From positions 1-32,547 of IMG/VR virus record IMGVR_UViG_3300034374_006419: a stretch of DNA of 32,547 nucleotides; one strand, 5' to 3'. Source of the DNA: a virus. The notes under the pieces are model-generated. The model worked only from the letters and a program-made list of their open reading frames with translations. It ran no database searches and was not told where the DNA came from. Made by a program: the position numbers and the translations under genes. Positions 9,887-17,292 of this stretch are shown in pieces (positions within the stretch are counted from its first letter, which is position 1; every line of letters begins with the position of its first letter).

Positions 9887-10315
9887 TTAGTTAACAGCTA
9901 CAATAACAAGTGATGTGAGAGCTATTGTAGCTACAGCACCTCCTAAAAAAGAAAAAAACCTACTTCTTTTGTTCTTTTTTCGTAGGCTTTGGTTGTCTTC
10001 TTCAAGAAGTTCATTTACTTTAATACGTGTATCTAACTGTTTTGTTAGATTTTCATTCTGTTGTATTATATTGTCTAATACGTCTTGATACCTGTAGAAA
10101 GCTATATCACATAAAGTTAGGCTATATTCTAACGAATCTATAATTATGTCTTTACTTTCTGAGTGTGCAAGCTCTCTATTTATCTCTTTAAGTTGAGGAT
10201 AGGTAATAGCAACTATAGTATCTTCATTCAATAGAATCTCTCTTGGATAACCATTCTGTGAGAAACAGTAAAGACTCATTATTAGAAAGATTGTAAACAG
10301 AATCAGCTTTTTCAT
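9887..10315 (-). CDS. Spanin-like lysis protein with signal peptide, coiled coil and C-terminal membrane anchor, 142 aa
   Basis: Residues 1-19 are a clear signal peptide (MKKLILFTIFLIMSLYCFSQ) with a Bacteroidota-style FS/Q cleavage site and a cysteine at 17. Residues 40-115 are helical with a likely coiled coil (QQNENLTKQLDTRIKVNELL). Residues 120-141 form a strong transmembrane helix after a basic KKNKRSR patch. An export signal plus periplasmic rod plus C-terminal anchor is the layout of unimolecular spanins, which fuse the two membranes at lysis. If Cys17 is lipidated it would be one; a Tyr before the cysteine makes that uncertain. The start lies 92 bases inside the upstream membrane gene, in another frame, as in Rz/Rz1 pairs. 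It belongs with the neighbouring holin. Confidence 0.62.
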   Translation of the reverse strand: MKKLILFTIFLIMSLYCFSQNGYPREILLNEDTIVAITYPQLKEINRELAHSESKDIIIDSLEYSLTLCDIAFYRYQDVLDNIIQQNENLTKQLDTRIKVNELLEEDNQSLRKKNKRSRFFSFLGGAVATIALTSLVIVAVN

Positions 10316-10571
10316 TACTTTGTTGCTTTATAATTATGATAGACCCTCTAGTAGCTTTTAGCTTATTAAGAGTTTCACTTAAAGAGTCTCTTAAACTTAT
10401 TTCTTGGTGTTTAAGCAGAAAATACTTTTTGTTTAATAGCTGAATAGAATCATTATAGGATTCTATGGTTTTTAAATTTTCAGTATTTCTACGTTCTAAG
10501 AAGTTAAGATAAAAGCTGATAGCAGCAGTAATTAACAAGACCACTGCTATTTCTAAATGCTTTCTAGTCAT
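10224..10571 (-). CDS. Inner-membrane spanin-like (Rz-type) protein, 115 aa
   Basis: An N-terminal transmembrane helix (residues 6-24) precedes a long charged helical region (about 30-80) that is likely a periplasmic coiled coil. This is the topology of i-spanins such as lambda Rz: N-terminus in the cytoplasm, rod in the periplasm. The gene begins within the stop of the 41-residue peptide gene (ATGA overlap) and its last 92 bases overlap the next membrane/secreted gene in a different frame. Overlap, membrane topology and a nearby holin together support a lysis role. The i-spanin call rests on architecture, as sequence in this class is poorly conserved. Confidence 0.58.
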   Translation of the reverse strand: MTRKHLEIAVVLLITAAISFYLNFLERRNTENLKTIESYNDSIQLLNKKYFLLKHQEISLRDSLSETLNKLKATRGSIIIIKQQSNEKADSVYNLSNNESLLFLTEWLSKRDSIE

Positions 10572-10693
10572 CTGCCTTGACCTTTATATTTCTTAGGTCT
10601 TTCTTCTTTGGGCCCATATTTACGCTTAGGCTTGTTTACCTTTTTAGCACCAAAAGATACTTTTTGAGAATCATTTTTAGAATTTTTTGCCAT
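10568..10693 (-). CDS. 41-aa basic peptide gene
   Basis: A short frame from ATG 10693 encodes MAKNSKNDSQKVSFGAKKVN followed by a tail of 21 residues rich in Lys, Arg, Pro and Gly, ending in GQGR. The stop overlaps the start of the next gene as ATGA, which argues that it is translated. Without it the interval 10572-10726 would be the only sizeable hole in this dense operon. It has no membrane segment and is predicted disordered and highly cationic. Function unknown; cationic disordered peptides can bind nucleic acid or act as internal virion proteins. I believe the gene is real but cannot name it. Confidence 0.68.
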   Translation of the reverse strand: MAKNSKNDSQKVSFGAKKVNKPKRKYGPKEERPKKYKGQGR

Positions 10694-10726
10694 TGTTGTA
10701 TTGTTTAGTTTAACCAAATATACAAA

Positions 10727-11179
10727 CTAATCTTCTTTGAAGGACTTTACCTCTGTAAAGATTTTCTTTATACCTCTAATAAAAGCAAAAATTCTATCTG
10801 TAATACCTTTACCTGTGGCCCATTTAATCTTTTCATCTACACTAGAATACTCTATAGAAACAAGTAGAAGACATGCTAGAGACGTTATTAAATGTTCTTT
10901 AGGAAAATACATCATTACTGTTTCATTTAAGACTAGAGAATCTAAGATATAAGTAAACAAGAGGGCTATTGAATAAGCTATGATTTTATTAGTTAGTCCT
11001 ATTCTAGTCTTTTTGCTAGTAATAAGCTCTCCTTTTTTCTTAGCATACCATCTGCCTACATAGGTATCAATAAGAGTAGCAAATATCACTACAATAATCA
11101 AAGGTACTAAAGGAGCAAAAAAACTTATTAGCATTGAAAAAAAGGATAGAATTGTTGTTTTTAAGTTAAAAGATTCCAT
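10727..11179 (-). CDS. Phage holin, 150 aa
   Basis: Hydrophobic segments lie at roughly residues 5-18 and 21-38 (SFFAPLVPLIIVVIFATLID), 65-80 and 95-112, separated by a basic loop (YAKKKGELITSKKTRIG). Four or so membrane helices with a short charged C-terminus fit the larger multi-helix holin families of Bacteroidota and Firmicutes phages. Holins make lesions in the inner membrane and time lysis. I chose the ATG at 11179, 11 bases after the stop of the upstream lysis-associated gene; a TTG ten codons upstream would create a 19-base overlap. It is followed by the spanin-like genes, giving a compact lysis block. Confidence 0.75.
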   Translation of the reverse strand: MESFNLKTTILSFFSMLISFFAPLVPLIIVVIFATLIDTYVGRWYAKKKGELITSKKTRIGLTNKIIAYSIALLFTYILDSLVLNETVMMYFPKEHLITSLACLLLVSIEYSSVDEKIKWATGKGITDRIFAFIRGIKKIFTEVKSFKED

Positions 11180-11190
11180 TTTATTTATAT

Positions 11191-11676
11191 TTATCTTTGA
11201 ATTTTCCAAGTTGCTTCTTTAGCTGCAATAGCCTCATAAGTTGCTAAATATAGGTCTTTATAAGCATCTTGACTTCGACCTACAAAGTTTTTACCTTTGG
11301 TTTTACCTGGTAGTAAACACCCGTGTGTATGAGTGTTTTTATTACCAGGGTGTACCATAATCCATTTAAACCCTTCAACAGGGTCTAAACAAATACACCC
11401 TTTATTAAAGTGCCAAGGATATTTATTCTCATTCTGACCATACCTGCGATAGTGTTTTCCCTGCTTCCTATGCCAAGGATTATAGGTATAGGCAGGTATT
11501 GCAGTATTACCCCATATCTTTCCCTCTCCTTTATCATCAAAATCACCATCACCATTCTTATCCATTAACTCCCTCACAGGGTCTTCCAAGATATAACATT
11601 GAAACACACCATCAATGTAGAGTTCACTGATGGTGCTTATTTCAGTTTTTTCAACTGCGTATTGTTCAATTTTCAT
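11191..11676 (-). CDS. DUF5675-type protein (putative lysis enzyme), 161 aa
   Basis: The sequence reads like DUF5675: STISELYIDGVFQCYILEDP near the N-terminus, a GNTAIPAYTY segment (residues 56-65), then IMVHPGN (107-112) and THGCLLPG (117-124). The HPGN plus GCLLPG pair is the family's hallmark and resembles the catalytic region of L,D-transpeptidase-like folds with a conserved His and Cys. An acidic loop DKNGDGDFDDKGEG (39-52) looks like an EF-hand calcium loop inserted in the fold. Such proteins sit next to holins in many Bacteroidota phages, and peptidoglycan hydrolysis is often proposed, though I know of no firm proof. It overlaps the upstream gene by 11 bases. Confidence 0.75.
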   Translation of the reverse strand: MKIEQYAVEKTEISTISELYIDGVFQCYILEDPVRELMDKNGDGDFDDKGEGKIWGNTAIPAYTYNPWHRKQGKHYRRYGQNENKYPWHFNKGCICLDPVEGFKWIMVHPGNKNTHTHGCLLPGKTKGKNFVGRSQDAYKDLYLATYEAIAAKEATWKIQR

Positions 11677-11941
11677 CTTGAATTGGCTCTATTGGTTCAG
11701 GAGGTGCAGGAGCTACCCAAGGAATAAGGGGCAACTCTTTAACCCATTCAAAGTCAGGGTTGACGCAGTTAGCCATTTCCTCTACTGAAATAATCCAGTT
11801 AGCAGGTTCATTCCCATCTAAGACAGGATTAAAGTAGCTGTTGGGTGCATATTGTTGTCCTACCAGTTGGTCTTTTTGTTCAGTGGTTAATAAACCAACC
11901 CATTTGTTTTCTTCTCCTTCTGGTATTTCATTCAGTTTCAT
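11666..11941 (-). CDS. Small protein with proline-rich C-terminus, unknown, 91 aa
   Basis: I do not recognise this protein. It is acidic, with tryptophans spread along its length (KWVGLLTTEQKDQLVGQQYA near residues 13-32) and a C-terminal tail rich in Pro and Glu (WVAPAPPEPIEPIQDEN). It lies 14 bases downstream of the duplicated fibre-like gene and overlaps the DUF5675 gene start by 11 bases. Small proteins directly after a fibre gene are often fibre chaperones or accessory tail components; that is a possibility only. Confidence 0.7.
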   Translation of the reverse strand: MKLNEIPEGEENKWVGLLTTEQKDQLVGQQYAPNSYFNPVLDGNEPANWIISVEEMANCVNPDFEWVKELPLIPWVAPAPPEPIEPIQDEN

Positions 11942-11955
11942 AATCTTAATTTATT

Positions 11956-13617
11956 TTATACATTTCGATTAAGTGCAGTCATAAAGGCTTCAACGGTTGC
12001 CTTCAAGGCGTCTGCCTCTGTTTGGGTGCTAACTCCAGTTGTTATTAAGGCGTAGCCAAAAGCTAAGGGTTGGAAAGTATTTACACCTTGGCTATAACTT
12101 AAATAAGTCCTATGAGCCAATCCTGGAACTATTTGTGCGCTTGTGTTATATTGCTGATTGATGTCGCCATTTTGAGTGAATTTAACTCCCTTAGCATACA
12201 AATCCCAACCTCCACCTTGTGCAATAGATTTATATCTGGTCGTACCAAAGAACCCACCAGTTGAGGGAGGCACTAAGCTACCATCCGGTGTTGTAATTGC
12301 ATAATAGTAGTCGCCGTGAACACCATAGGTTCTATTCTGTATGTACTGGGTTGTAAGTTGATATGAATTAATTAAACCTCCCTCAAATCTCTGGTCGAAA
12401 TAACCTCGATAAAGACTGTATTGAGTATAATTAGTCGGAGCAAGATTCTTGGTTTCGTAAACCCAGATTGAATTATTACGGTCATCAGGTAATTCATTCG
12501 GTGCAAAAAAATCAAAGTAGGCGTTAGTACCATTCCCCTCTGCTCCAATGGAGCTAAATATCATACCACCATAAAAGTTGATAGAGCTTGCAGGGTTTTG
12601 ACCTTCAATACCTTGTTGAGCTGCATTTGTTCCAATAAAAGGAAGCAGCCTAACGCAACCCGTCCACCAGTCATAAGTGCTGTTGTTGGGGCCTTGTCCC
12701 TTAAGGTCTAAGAAATGGTTAGTGATAGCAGTTTTTTCTGAAGCACTCACGGTATAACCTGCCGAATCCAATGCGTCAATATACGCTTGGGCGTCTGCGT
12801 CTACTATTCTGCCCAGGGCTGTCATAAAGGCTTCAACGCAAGCCCTCAAAGCGGCTTCCTCGGTTGTGGTGCTTATTCCTGTTGTAACAAGGGCGTAGGC
12901 ATGCTCGTTGGCTGAGTACCCATAAGGTTCAAGCGTTGCTCTGCTTGATGCAAGCCCATAAATATCAATGCCTGGATTCGTAAAAGTATCAAACTCCCTT
13001 TGGTATCTTGTGCCCCTTACATAAGCGTCAAAACCTATATTTTGAAATTTAGTAATACCCACAAAGTTGGCGCCGTTTGTTATAGTGCCTACTGCTGTCA
13101 CTAATGTCTGCCCCGCAGCAGTCGCAAATAAGCGGTCACCAGAATATCGGCTTTGTATTCTTATAGGCTGATTTGCATCTGCGGAAAAATCCCACTTTGC
13201 CTCGACAATGTTTTTCCTTTTGTACACCCATGCGCTCCAATCATTCACATCGGTAAGCTCGGAGGGATTGAAAAAAACATAATAGCCATTCGTGCCATTA
13301 CCCTCTACTCCTGTGCTGTTGTGCGTTACACCGCCAGCAAAGGTAGTGCTATTTGCAGGTGATTCCGCTTTGATACCTTGCTGCGCTGCTGTCGTACCAA
13401 TGAAAGGCAATAAGCGAACAATGCCAGTCCACCAGTCGTAGGTGCTGTTGTTTGGCCCTGTTCCTTTCAAATCTAAAAAATGGTCATTGATAGCCACTTC
13501 TTCCTCACTGCTAACTGTATACCCTGCTGCATCCAAAGCATTAATATACGCCTGTGCGTCAGGGTCGTTACTACCTCCTGCTACAGCACTTAATATATTT
13601 CTATATCTACCAGGCAT
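11956..13617 (-). CDS. Internally duplicated fibre-like virion protein, 553 aa
   Basis: The protein is two tandem copies of one unit: residues 20-274 and 275-553. Each opens with DAQAYI(N/D)ALD(A/S)AGYTVS, continues through HFLDLKG(T/Q)GPNNSTYDWWTG and RLLPFIGT(T/N)AAQQGI, and ends with YAL(V/I)TTG(I/V)ST and VEAFMTAL. The ends match closely and the middles differ, as expected if the variable core contacts different partners. It has no signal peptide. It lies among appendage-type genes, so a head fibre, tail fibre or host-binding role is plausible. The DNA is richer in GC than its neighbours (32 of 60 bases at 12781-12840 against 17 of 60 at 13921-13980), a sign of acquisition from elsewhere. 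Function is inferred. Confidence 0.72.
   Translation of the reverse strand: MPGRYRNILSAVAGGSNDPDAQAYINALDAAGYTVSSEEEVAINDHFLDLKGTGPNNSTYDWWTGIVRLLPFIGTTAAQQGIKAESPANSTTFAGGVTHNSTGVEGNGTNGYYVFFNPSELTDVNDWSAWVYKRKNIVEAKWDFSADANQPIRIQSRYSGDRLFATAAGQTLVTAVGTITNGANFVGITKFQNIGFDAYVRGTRYQREFDTFTNPGIDIYGLASSRATLEPYGYSANEHAYALVTTGISTTTEEAALRACVEAFMTALGRIVDADAQAYIDALDSAGYTVSASEKTAITNHFLDLKGQGPNNSTYDWWTGCVRLLPFIGTNAAQQGIEGQNPASSINFYGGMIFSSIGAEGNGTNAYFDFFAPNELPDDRNNSIWVYETKNLAPTNYTQYSLYRGYFDQRFEGGLINSYQLTTQYIQNRTYGVHGDYYYAITTPDGSLVPPSTGGFFGTTRYKSIAQGGGWDLYAKGVKFTQNGDINQQYNTSAQIVPGLAHRTYLSYSQGVNTFQPLAFGYALITTGVSTQTEADALKATVEAFMTALNRNV
11959..12795 (-). repeat. Second copy of intragenic tandem duplication
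   Basis: Encodes residues 275-553 of the 553-residue protein. Strongest correspondence to the first copy is at both ends of the unit; the middle has diverged. Confidence 0.75.
12796..13560 (-). repeat. First copy of intragenic tandem duplication
   Basis: Encodes residues 20-274 of the 553-residue protein. Codons here are visibly richer in G and C than in adjacent genes, including many GCG, CGG and GCC triplets that are rare elsewhere in the window. Confidence 0.75.
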
Positions 13618-13621
13618 TTTA

Positions 13622-13975
13622 CTAGTTATTGAACCAATATTCTACTCTAGTACCTGAAGTCCATTCTGCATAAATTAAATTAAGACTTCCAGCAGTATAA
13701 CTACCTGAGCCTATATTAACCCAGCCAGCAGGAAATGTAGGAGTAGTGCCATCATTATGATAAATCTTCTGTATTACTCCTATTCTAGCTCCAGTAAGGT
13801 CATCTGTAATATTTCCTGTTGCAGGAGAAGCTACTGTATTATAAACAGCAGGAGCATCAAAAGCTATCTGAGTACCAGTTCTAGCTATTGTCTTTACTTC
13901 AAAGGTAGAAGTATCTATAGACTCTCCAGATTTATAAACAGAGGTTTGCTTATTTACATTTACATACTTAGCCAT
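13622..13975 (-). CDS. Putative virion appendage protein, 117 aa
   Basis: I do not recognise this protein. It is beta-rich, low in Lys after the first 20 residues, and high in Thr, Gly, Ala and Ile, as in small virion-surface proteins. The composition resembles the upstream 115-residue product, and both end in aromatic beta strands (RVEYWFNN here), so they may share a fold. It sits 2 bases after that gene and 4 bases before the duplicated fibre-like gene. A decoration or fibre-base role is inferred only from setting. Confidence 0.65.
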   Translation of the reverse strand: MAKYVNVNKQTSVYKSGESIDTSTFEVKTIARTGTQIAFDAPAVYNTVASPATGNITDDLTGARIGVIQKIYHNDGTTPTFPAGWVNIGSGSYTAGSLNLIYAEWTSGTRVEYWFNN

Positions 13976-13977
13976 AA

Positions 13978-14325
13978 TTACTTAAGATAAGTGATGAATA
14001 AAGTAGTGGTATTAGAAGACTCTTCAATTACTCTAAACTTTTGAATATTAGCTGCTTCAGTAATTACAAATTCATCATTGTCAAGTCTAGCAATACCTGT
14101 ACCAGCAGCAGGAGTAGAGCCATCATAAGTATATCTAAGGACTTTACCAGTACCATTAGAATCTACATAGATATGAACAGCAGTTGCCTGAGACTTAGTA
14201 CCTGTAAGGTCAATAAACTTAACTGTATTGTTTACAGTAATAGTGTCTGAGTCAAAAGCTTTTAGTCCATTTACAGTAGCTTCTTTAGTTTTAAAAGCAT
14301 TTCTATTTAAAAATCCTTGTGCCAT
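13978..14325 (-). CDS. Putative virion appendage protein, 115 aa
   Basis: I do not recognise this protein. It is predicted all-beta, with segments such as DTITVNNTVKFIDLTGTKSQ (residues 26-45) and a C-terminal strand TTTLFITYLK. It has no cysteines, membrane helices or catalytic motifs. It starts at ATG 14325, 11 bases after the cysteine-rich 91-residue gene. The glycine-, threonine- and asparagine-rich composition fits an exposed capsid or fibre protein. Confidence 0.65.
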   Translation of the reverse strand: MAQGFLNRNAFKTKEATVNGLKAFDSDTITVNNTVKFIDLTGTKSQATAVHIYVDSNGTGKVLRYTYDGSTPAAGTGIARLDNDEFVITEAANIQKFRVIEESSNTTTLFITYLK

Positions 14326-14336
14326 TTTAAATTATT

Positions 14337-14612
14337 TTAACAATTACAATCTTCTGTTAATTCCATAGCATGATGAACAATGCTACAAATTTCTTGTTCA
14401 GTTAGACAATTTACATCATCTAGTGTTTGGTCTTGCTCTAGAGTAGTAACATAACAGTATAAAGACTTAATATACTCTCTAACTACCAACATTCTAACTT
14501 CAAGTTCAGGACACTTTCTTCCTAACTTATATTTGTCGGTAAGCTGTTGAGCTAAATCTGAGTACTTACATTGTAGGTACTGAATATACTTTATTCTACA
14601 TTGTTCTGTCAT
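14337..14612 (-). CDS. Helical cysteine-rich small protein, 91 aa
   Basis: The product is mostly helical with eight cysteines, ending in EDCNC. The first half has a CRIKYIQYLQCKYSDLAQQL helix; the second half has an NCLTEQEICSIVHHAM segment. It lies between two other genes whose products carry cysteine clusters at a terminus, 10 bases after the collagen-like gene. The cysteines could bind metal or form disulphides joining the three proteins. No family recognised; the coding call is secure because of spacing and composition. Confidence 0.7.
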   Translation of the reverse strand: MTEQCRIKYIQYLQCKYSDLAQQLTDKYKLGRKCPELEVRMLVVREYIKSLYCYVTTLEQDQTLDDVNCLTEQEICSIVHHAMELTEDCNC

Positions 14613-14622
14613 TGGTAGATGG

Positions 14623-15297
14623 TTAAGACTTTCTTAGTATATACTCTACAGTTAAATATTCAGCAGTTATTTCTCCTAAATTTTCAGAACCTAAAAATAC
14701 ATAAAAATCTGAATTATCAAAGTTGACAGGAGCTAACGCAGCTTTGTTTATGTTTTTAAGTAGGAACACGTTACCCTCAGAAGGAACATTATAGTAAGAG
14801 GTTCCAAATTCAGCAGTATCACTACTAAAGCATGAATAGCCTGTAACATTAAATGTAGTATCACTCTGTCTGTCAAAGAAAAGCTCTATATATAAATAAG
14901 CATCACTTCTAAGAGTTCCATCATAAACAGCTACAGGAGAAGAATTAGTCATAGCTACAGTAGTGTTTATGTAAACACCTAACTCTCCACTTCCTACTTG
15001 TCCTACTTCAGCTAATTTAAACATAGCTCTAATCTTAAGTCTATCTTCATTTTTAGTTATTTCTGAAGTATTAGATACAAGTACTCCTGGAGTATAAGTT
15101 CTTCTAGTACCTTCTACAGGTCCTATGCTGAAAGAAGTTACAGTATCAATTACATTACCTGCATCAGCACCATCAGAACCATCAGCACCTGCTGGGCCTG
15201 TAGGCCCTTGGGGTCCTGTAGGTCCTGCAATAGAAGGGACTACTATAGTAGAACAATCGTTGCAGTTACAGTTAGATATATTGGAGCAATTACACAT
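14623..15297 (-). CDS. Collagen-like fibre protein with N-terminal cysteine cluster, 224 aa
   Basis: The N-terminus is a cysteine-rich knot (MCNCSNISNCNCNDCS, six Cys in 16 residues). Residues 25-45 form seven Gly-X-Y triplets (GPTGPQGPTGPAGADGSDGA), a collagen-like rod that usually drives trimer formation. Residues 50-224 are beta-rich and probably the trimeric head. This layout is typical of phage head or tail fibres. The rod is short, so it may act as a hinge or linker. The gene follows the 188-residue cysteine-rich gene with a 17-base gap. Precise place on the virion unknown. Confidence 0.75.
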   Translation of the reverse strand: MCNCSNISNCNCNDCSTIVVPSIAGPTGPQGPTGPAGADGSDGADAGNVIDTVTSFSIGPVEGTRRTYTPGVLVSNTSEITKNEDRLKIRAMFKLAEVGQVGSGELGVYINTTVAMTNSSPVAVYDGTLRSDAYLYIELFFDRQSDTTFNVTGYSCFSSDTAEFGTSYYNVPSEGNVFLLKNINKAALAPVNFDNSDFYVFLGSENLGEITAEYLTVEYILRKS

Positions 15298-15314
15298 AGT
15301 TATATTCTATATCG

Positions 15315-15881
15315 TTAGCAGCAGCATTTTTGGATGCTACATATTTTATTAACTTGGTTAAGTAAGTCAGTAGCTTGAGCTTCTTTGCCACAAGCAAATG
15401 CTGACTTAGCAGCATAAAGAAGGGCTTCAGCTTGCTTATAATAATCCCAATAAGTAAGCCAATTACAGCCACACATTTCTTCTTTAAACTTGGTTTTCAT
15501 TTTTTCTACACAGCAATCTGCTTTACATGTAGAAAACATTTTTACAGTTACTTCATGCTCTAAAGGTACAGATACATCTTCTACAAAATACTTAATACTA
15601 TAAATACCATCGTTGAAAGTTATATCATCTATGGTATCTATAATAAAAGAACCATTAACTATAGAAGCTCCTTGTACTGCTGCTGTAACATCATAGTTTA
15701 CAGCAGTACCTGAAGGAGGAGTAATAGTTAATGTAGCTGTATCTACATTAGCAAGAACCATATTAGGGCTTCCCCATCCAGTAGGATTGGTAGATACATT
15801 ATAAGCTCCTGTGATGTCAGATACTTCTAACTTAGTACACTTTTCTTTAAAGCAAGCAGATATTTTTAACTCTAAGGCCAT
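15315..15881 (-). CDS. Two-part virion protein: beta domain plus cysteine-rich helical C-terminus, 188 aa
   Basis: Residues 1-110 look like an Ig-like beta sandwich (LEVSDITGAYNVSTNPTGWG, then TATLTITPPSGTAVNYDVTA). Residues 115-188 are helical and cysteine-rich (CKADCCVEK, EEMCGCNW, and a final CSIQKCCC); about a dozen cysteines in all. I recall similar proteins in other Bacteroidota phages, with no known function. This is the first gene after the terminator at 15929-15960, so it probably has its own promoter. It is likely a head-fibre anchor or similar structural protein; inferred. Confidence 0.7.
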   Translation of the reverse strand: MALELKISACFKEKCTKLEVSDITGAYNVSTNPTGWGSPNMVLANVDTATLTITPPSGTAVNYDVTAAVQGASIVNGSFIIDTIDDITFNDGIYSIKYFVEDVSVPLEHEVTVKMFSTCKADCCVEKMKTKFKEEMCGCNWLTYWDYYKQAEALLYAAKSAFACGKEAQATDLLNQVNKICSIQKCCC

Positions 15882-15889
15882 ACATAATC

Positions 15890-15903
15890 ATATTACGAAT
15901 TAT
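15890..15903 (-). promoter_or_regulatory. Candidate promoter element after terminator
   Basis: On the minus strand this reads ATAATTCGTAATAT, close to ATAATTTCGTAGTAT at 22401-22415 ahead of the scaffold gene. It falls between an intrinsic terminator and the next gene's ATG (15881), where a new promoter is expected. It is short and AT-rich, so chance similarity is possible. Confidence 0.35.
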
Positions 15904-15928
15904 CAATAAAATAGTTCCAATAACTACT

Positions 15929-15960
15929 AAAAAAGGGCAGCCCATTACAGGCTACCCTTT
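15929..15960 (-). terminator. Intrinsic terminator after the 428-aa virion gene
   Basis: Read leftward, the RNA forms an 11-bp stem, AAAGGGUAGCC with GGCUGCCCUUU (one U-G pair), closed by a 7-base loop and followed by a run of six U. It lies 19 bases beyond the stop of the 428-residue gene. It should end or reduce the capsid-module transcript before the appendage genes. Confidence 0.85.
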
Positions 15961-15978
15961 CCAGTAGCATTGCTATGA

Positions 15979-17265
15979 TTACAGATTACCTGCCTGAGCT
16001 GTAAGATTAGTAAAGTTACTAATGTAAGTGTCTAGTACATCTACTGTACTAGTGGCAGCACCTACATAAGAAGTATCAAATGTATTTGCAACATTGCCAT
16101 CCAAAGCACAAGCTACACAAAGCTGCGCTCTAAAGTCAGTGTTAGTCAAAGCACGATTAGGCTTACTAAGTACCAATTCTAAAGTAGAGTGGTTTTGAGT
16201 AGTTACCAAATCAGTTTGAACAGTAGTAGGAGGGAACTCAGTGTAAGTGAAGATTTGTCCTTGGTTTCTCCAAGAAGAAGCTTCAAGAGTTCTCATTTGC
16301 TCATAAGTACCATGTCCAATGAAAGCATCAACAGCAGTAGTCAATGGAGTACTTCCTGCATTTTTAATACCCAATTGGAAAGTTACCAAGCTATAAGGAC
16401 GAGAATCCAAAATAAAAGGTTGGTTAAGACCTGTTACACGAATACCTAAGTCATTACCAGTTTGAAGAGTACCTTGAACAACTCTGTGAATAGCTACACC
16501 AACAGCAGTATCTCCTTGGAAAGCTGTATCTAAGGTAAGGTCATTACCAGTAATAGCTGTAATTTGATAAATTTCATCAGTTACAGTAGATTGAGAACCT
16601 ACTCTAATATAATCACCTACAGCAGCAGCAGCAGCAATGTTAGGAGCATTGAGGATAGCATTACTTCCATTGGTTACAGTTACGTTATCTGTAGTAGCCA
16701 CACCAGGAGTAGAAGTTACTCTTTCAATTAAAACAGGTCTGCGAGTCCAGTAAGAGATTTGTCTTACAGCTTGTCTGTAAAGGCCATTAGCTACTTCTTC
16801 TTGAGTGGCAGAACCATCAGAAAGATAATCAAACAGCACAGGAGCCATAAGAGCAGAAGCTTCTTGAGAAGCCAACTCATAAAAAGAAATTACTCCAGTG
16901 TAATAGTTGTCATTGATAGCATCAATAGCACCTACACCAGTAGCAGCATTATATCCATAGTAAGATACTTGCTGTACTTTAGCTTGGTACTCTCTGCCTA
17001 CATATCTAAGGATGTCGTCAGAGGTAAACACTTGGGATTGCCATAGTTCTTCATTAGCACCACGCCCCATTACAAGTTTAATGGAATCAGCAGTAAGAAC
17101 GGTAGCTGTATCTAGAATTCTGTTACTAGCGTCAGTAACAACAATTTCACCTTGAGCAAGAATACCAGGACTTACTACAGTACCTGCGGTAGCTCCAGCA
17201 CTCCTAGCAACATCTGCTCCAGCGAAAAACTTAAAATTATCTAGAATTTGCGGTTGAGAAATCAT
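15979..17265 (-). CDS. Probable abundant virion protein of unknown role, 428 aa
   Basis: No cysteine-rich or membrane features are seen; the sequence is Ala-, Thr-, Val- and Asn-rich with an N-terminal ISQPQILDNFKFFAGADVAR segment. Residues 100-170 are more helical; residues 200-260 and the C-terminal half are beta-rich. I have seen similar N-termini in structural proteins of Bacteroidota phages but cannot name the component. Codon choice looks less AT-biased than in most genes here, like the capsid gene, and a strong terminator follows, suggesting high expression. An auxiliary capsid, head-fibre or tail-hub role is possible. It starts at ATG 17265, 27 bases after the previous gene. Confidence 0.65.
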   Translation of the reverse strand: MISQPQILDNFKFFAGADVARSAGATAGTVVSPGILAQGEIVVTDASNRILDTATVLTADSIKLVMGRGANEELWQSQVFTSDDILRYVGREYQAKVQQVSYYGYNAATGVGAIDAINDNYYTGVISFYELASQEASALMAPVLFDYLSDGSATQEEVANGLYRQAVRQISYWTRRPVLIERVTSTPGVATTDNVTVTNGSNAILNAPNIAAAAAVGDYIRVGSQSTVTDEIYQITAITGNDLTLDTAFQGDTAVGVAIHRVVQGTLQTGNDLGIRVTGLNQPFILDSRPYSLVTFQLGIKNAGSTPLTTAVDAFIGHGTYEQMRTLEASSWRNQGQIFTYTEFPPTTVQTDLVTTQNHSTLELVLSKPNRALTNTDFRAQLCVACALDGNVANTFDTSYVGAATSTVDVLDTYISNFTNLTAQAGNL

Positions 17266-17292
17266 GTTTTTAAAGATTTAAGGTTATAATAA

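Noticed and set aside
15290-15472. 60-codon minus-strand frame overlapping the 188-residue gene
   Set aside because: It lies inside the real gene in another frame and ends within its neighbour; no coupling or composition supports it.
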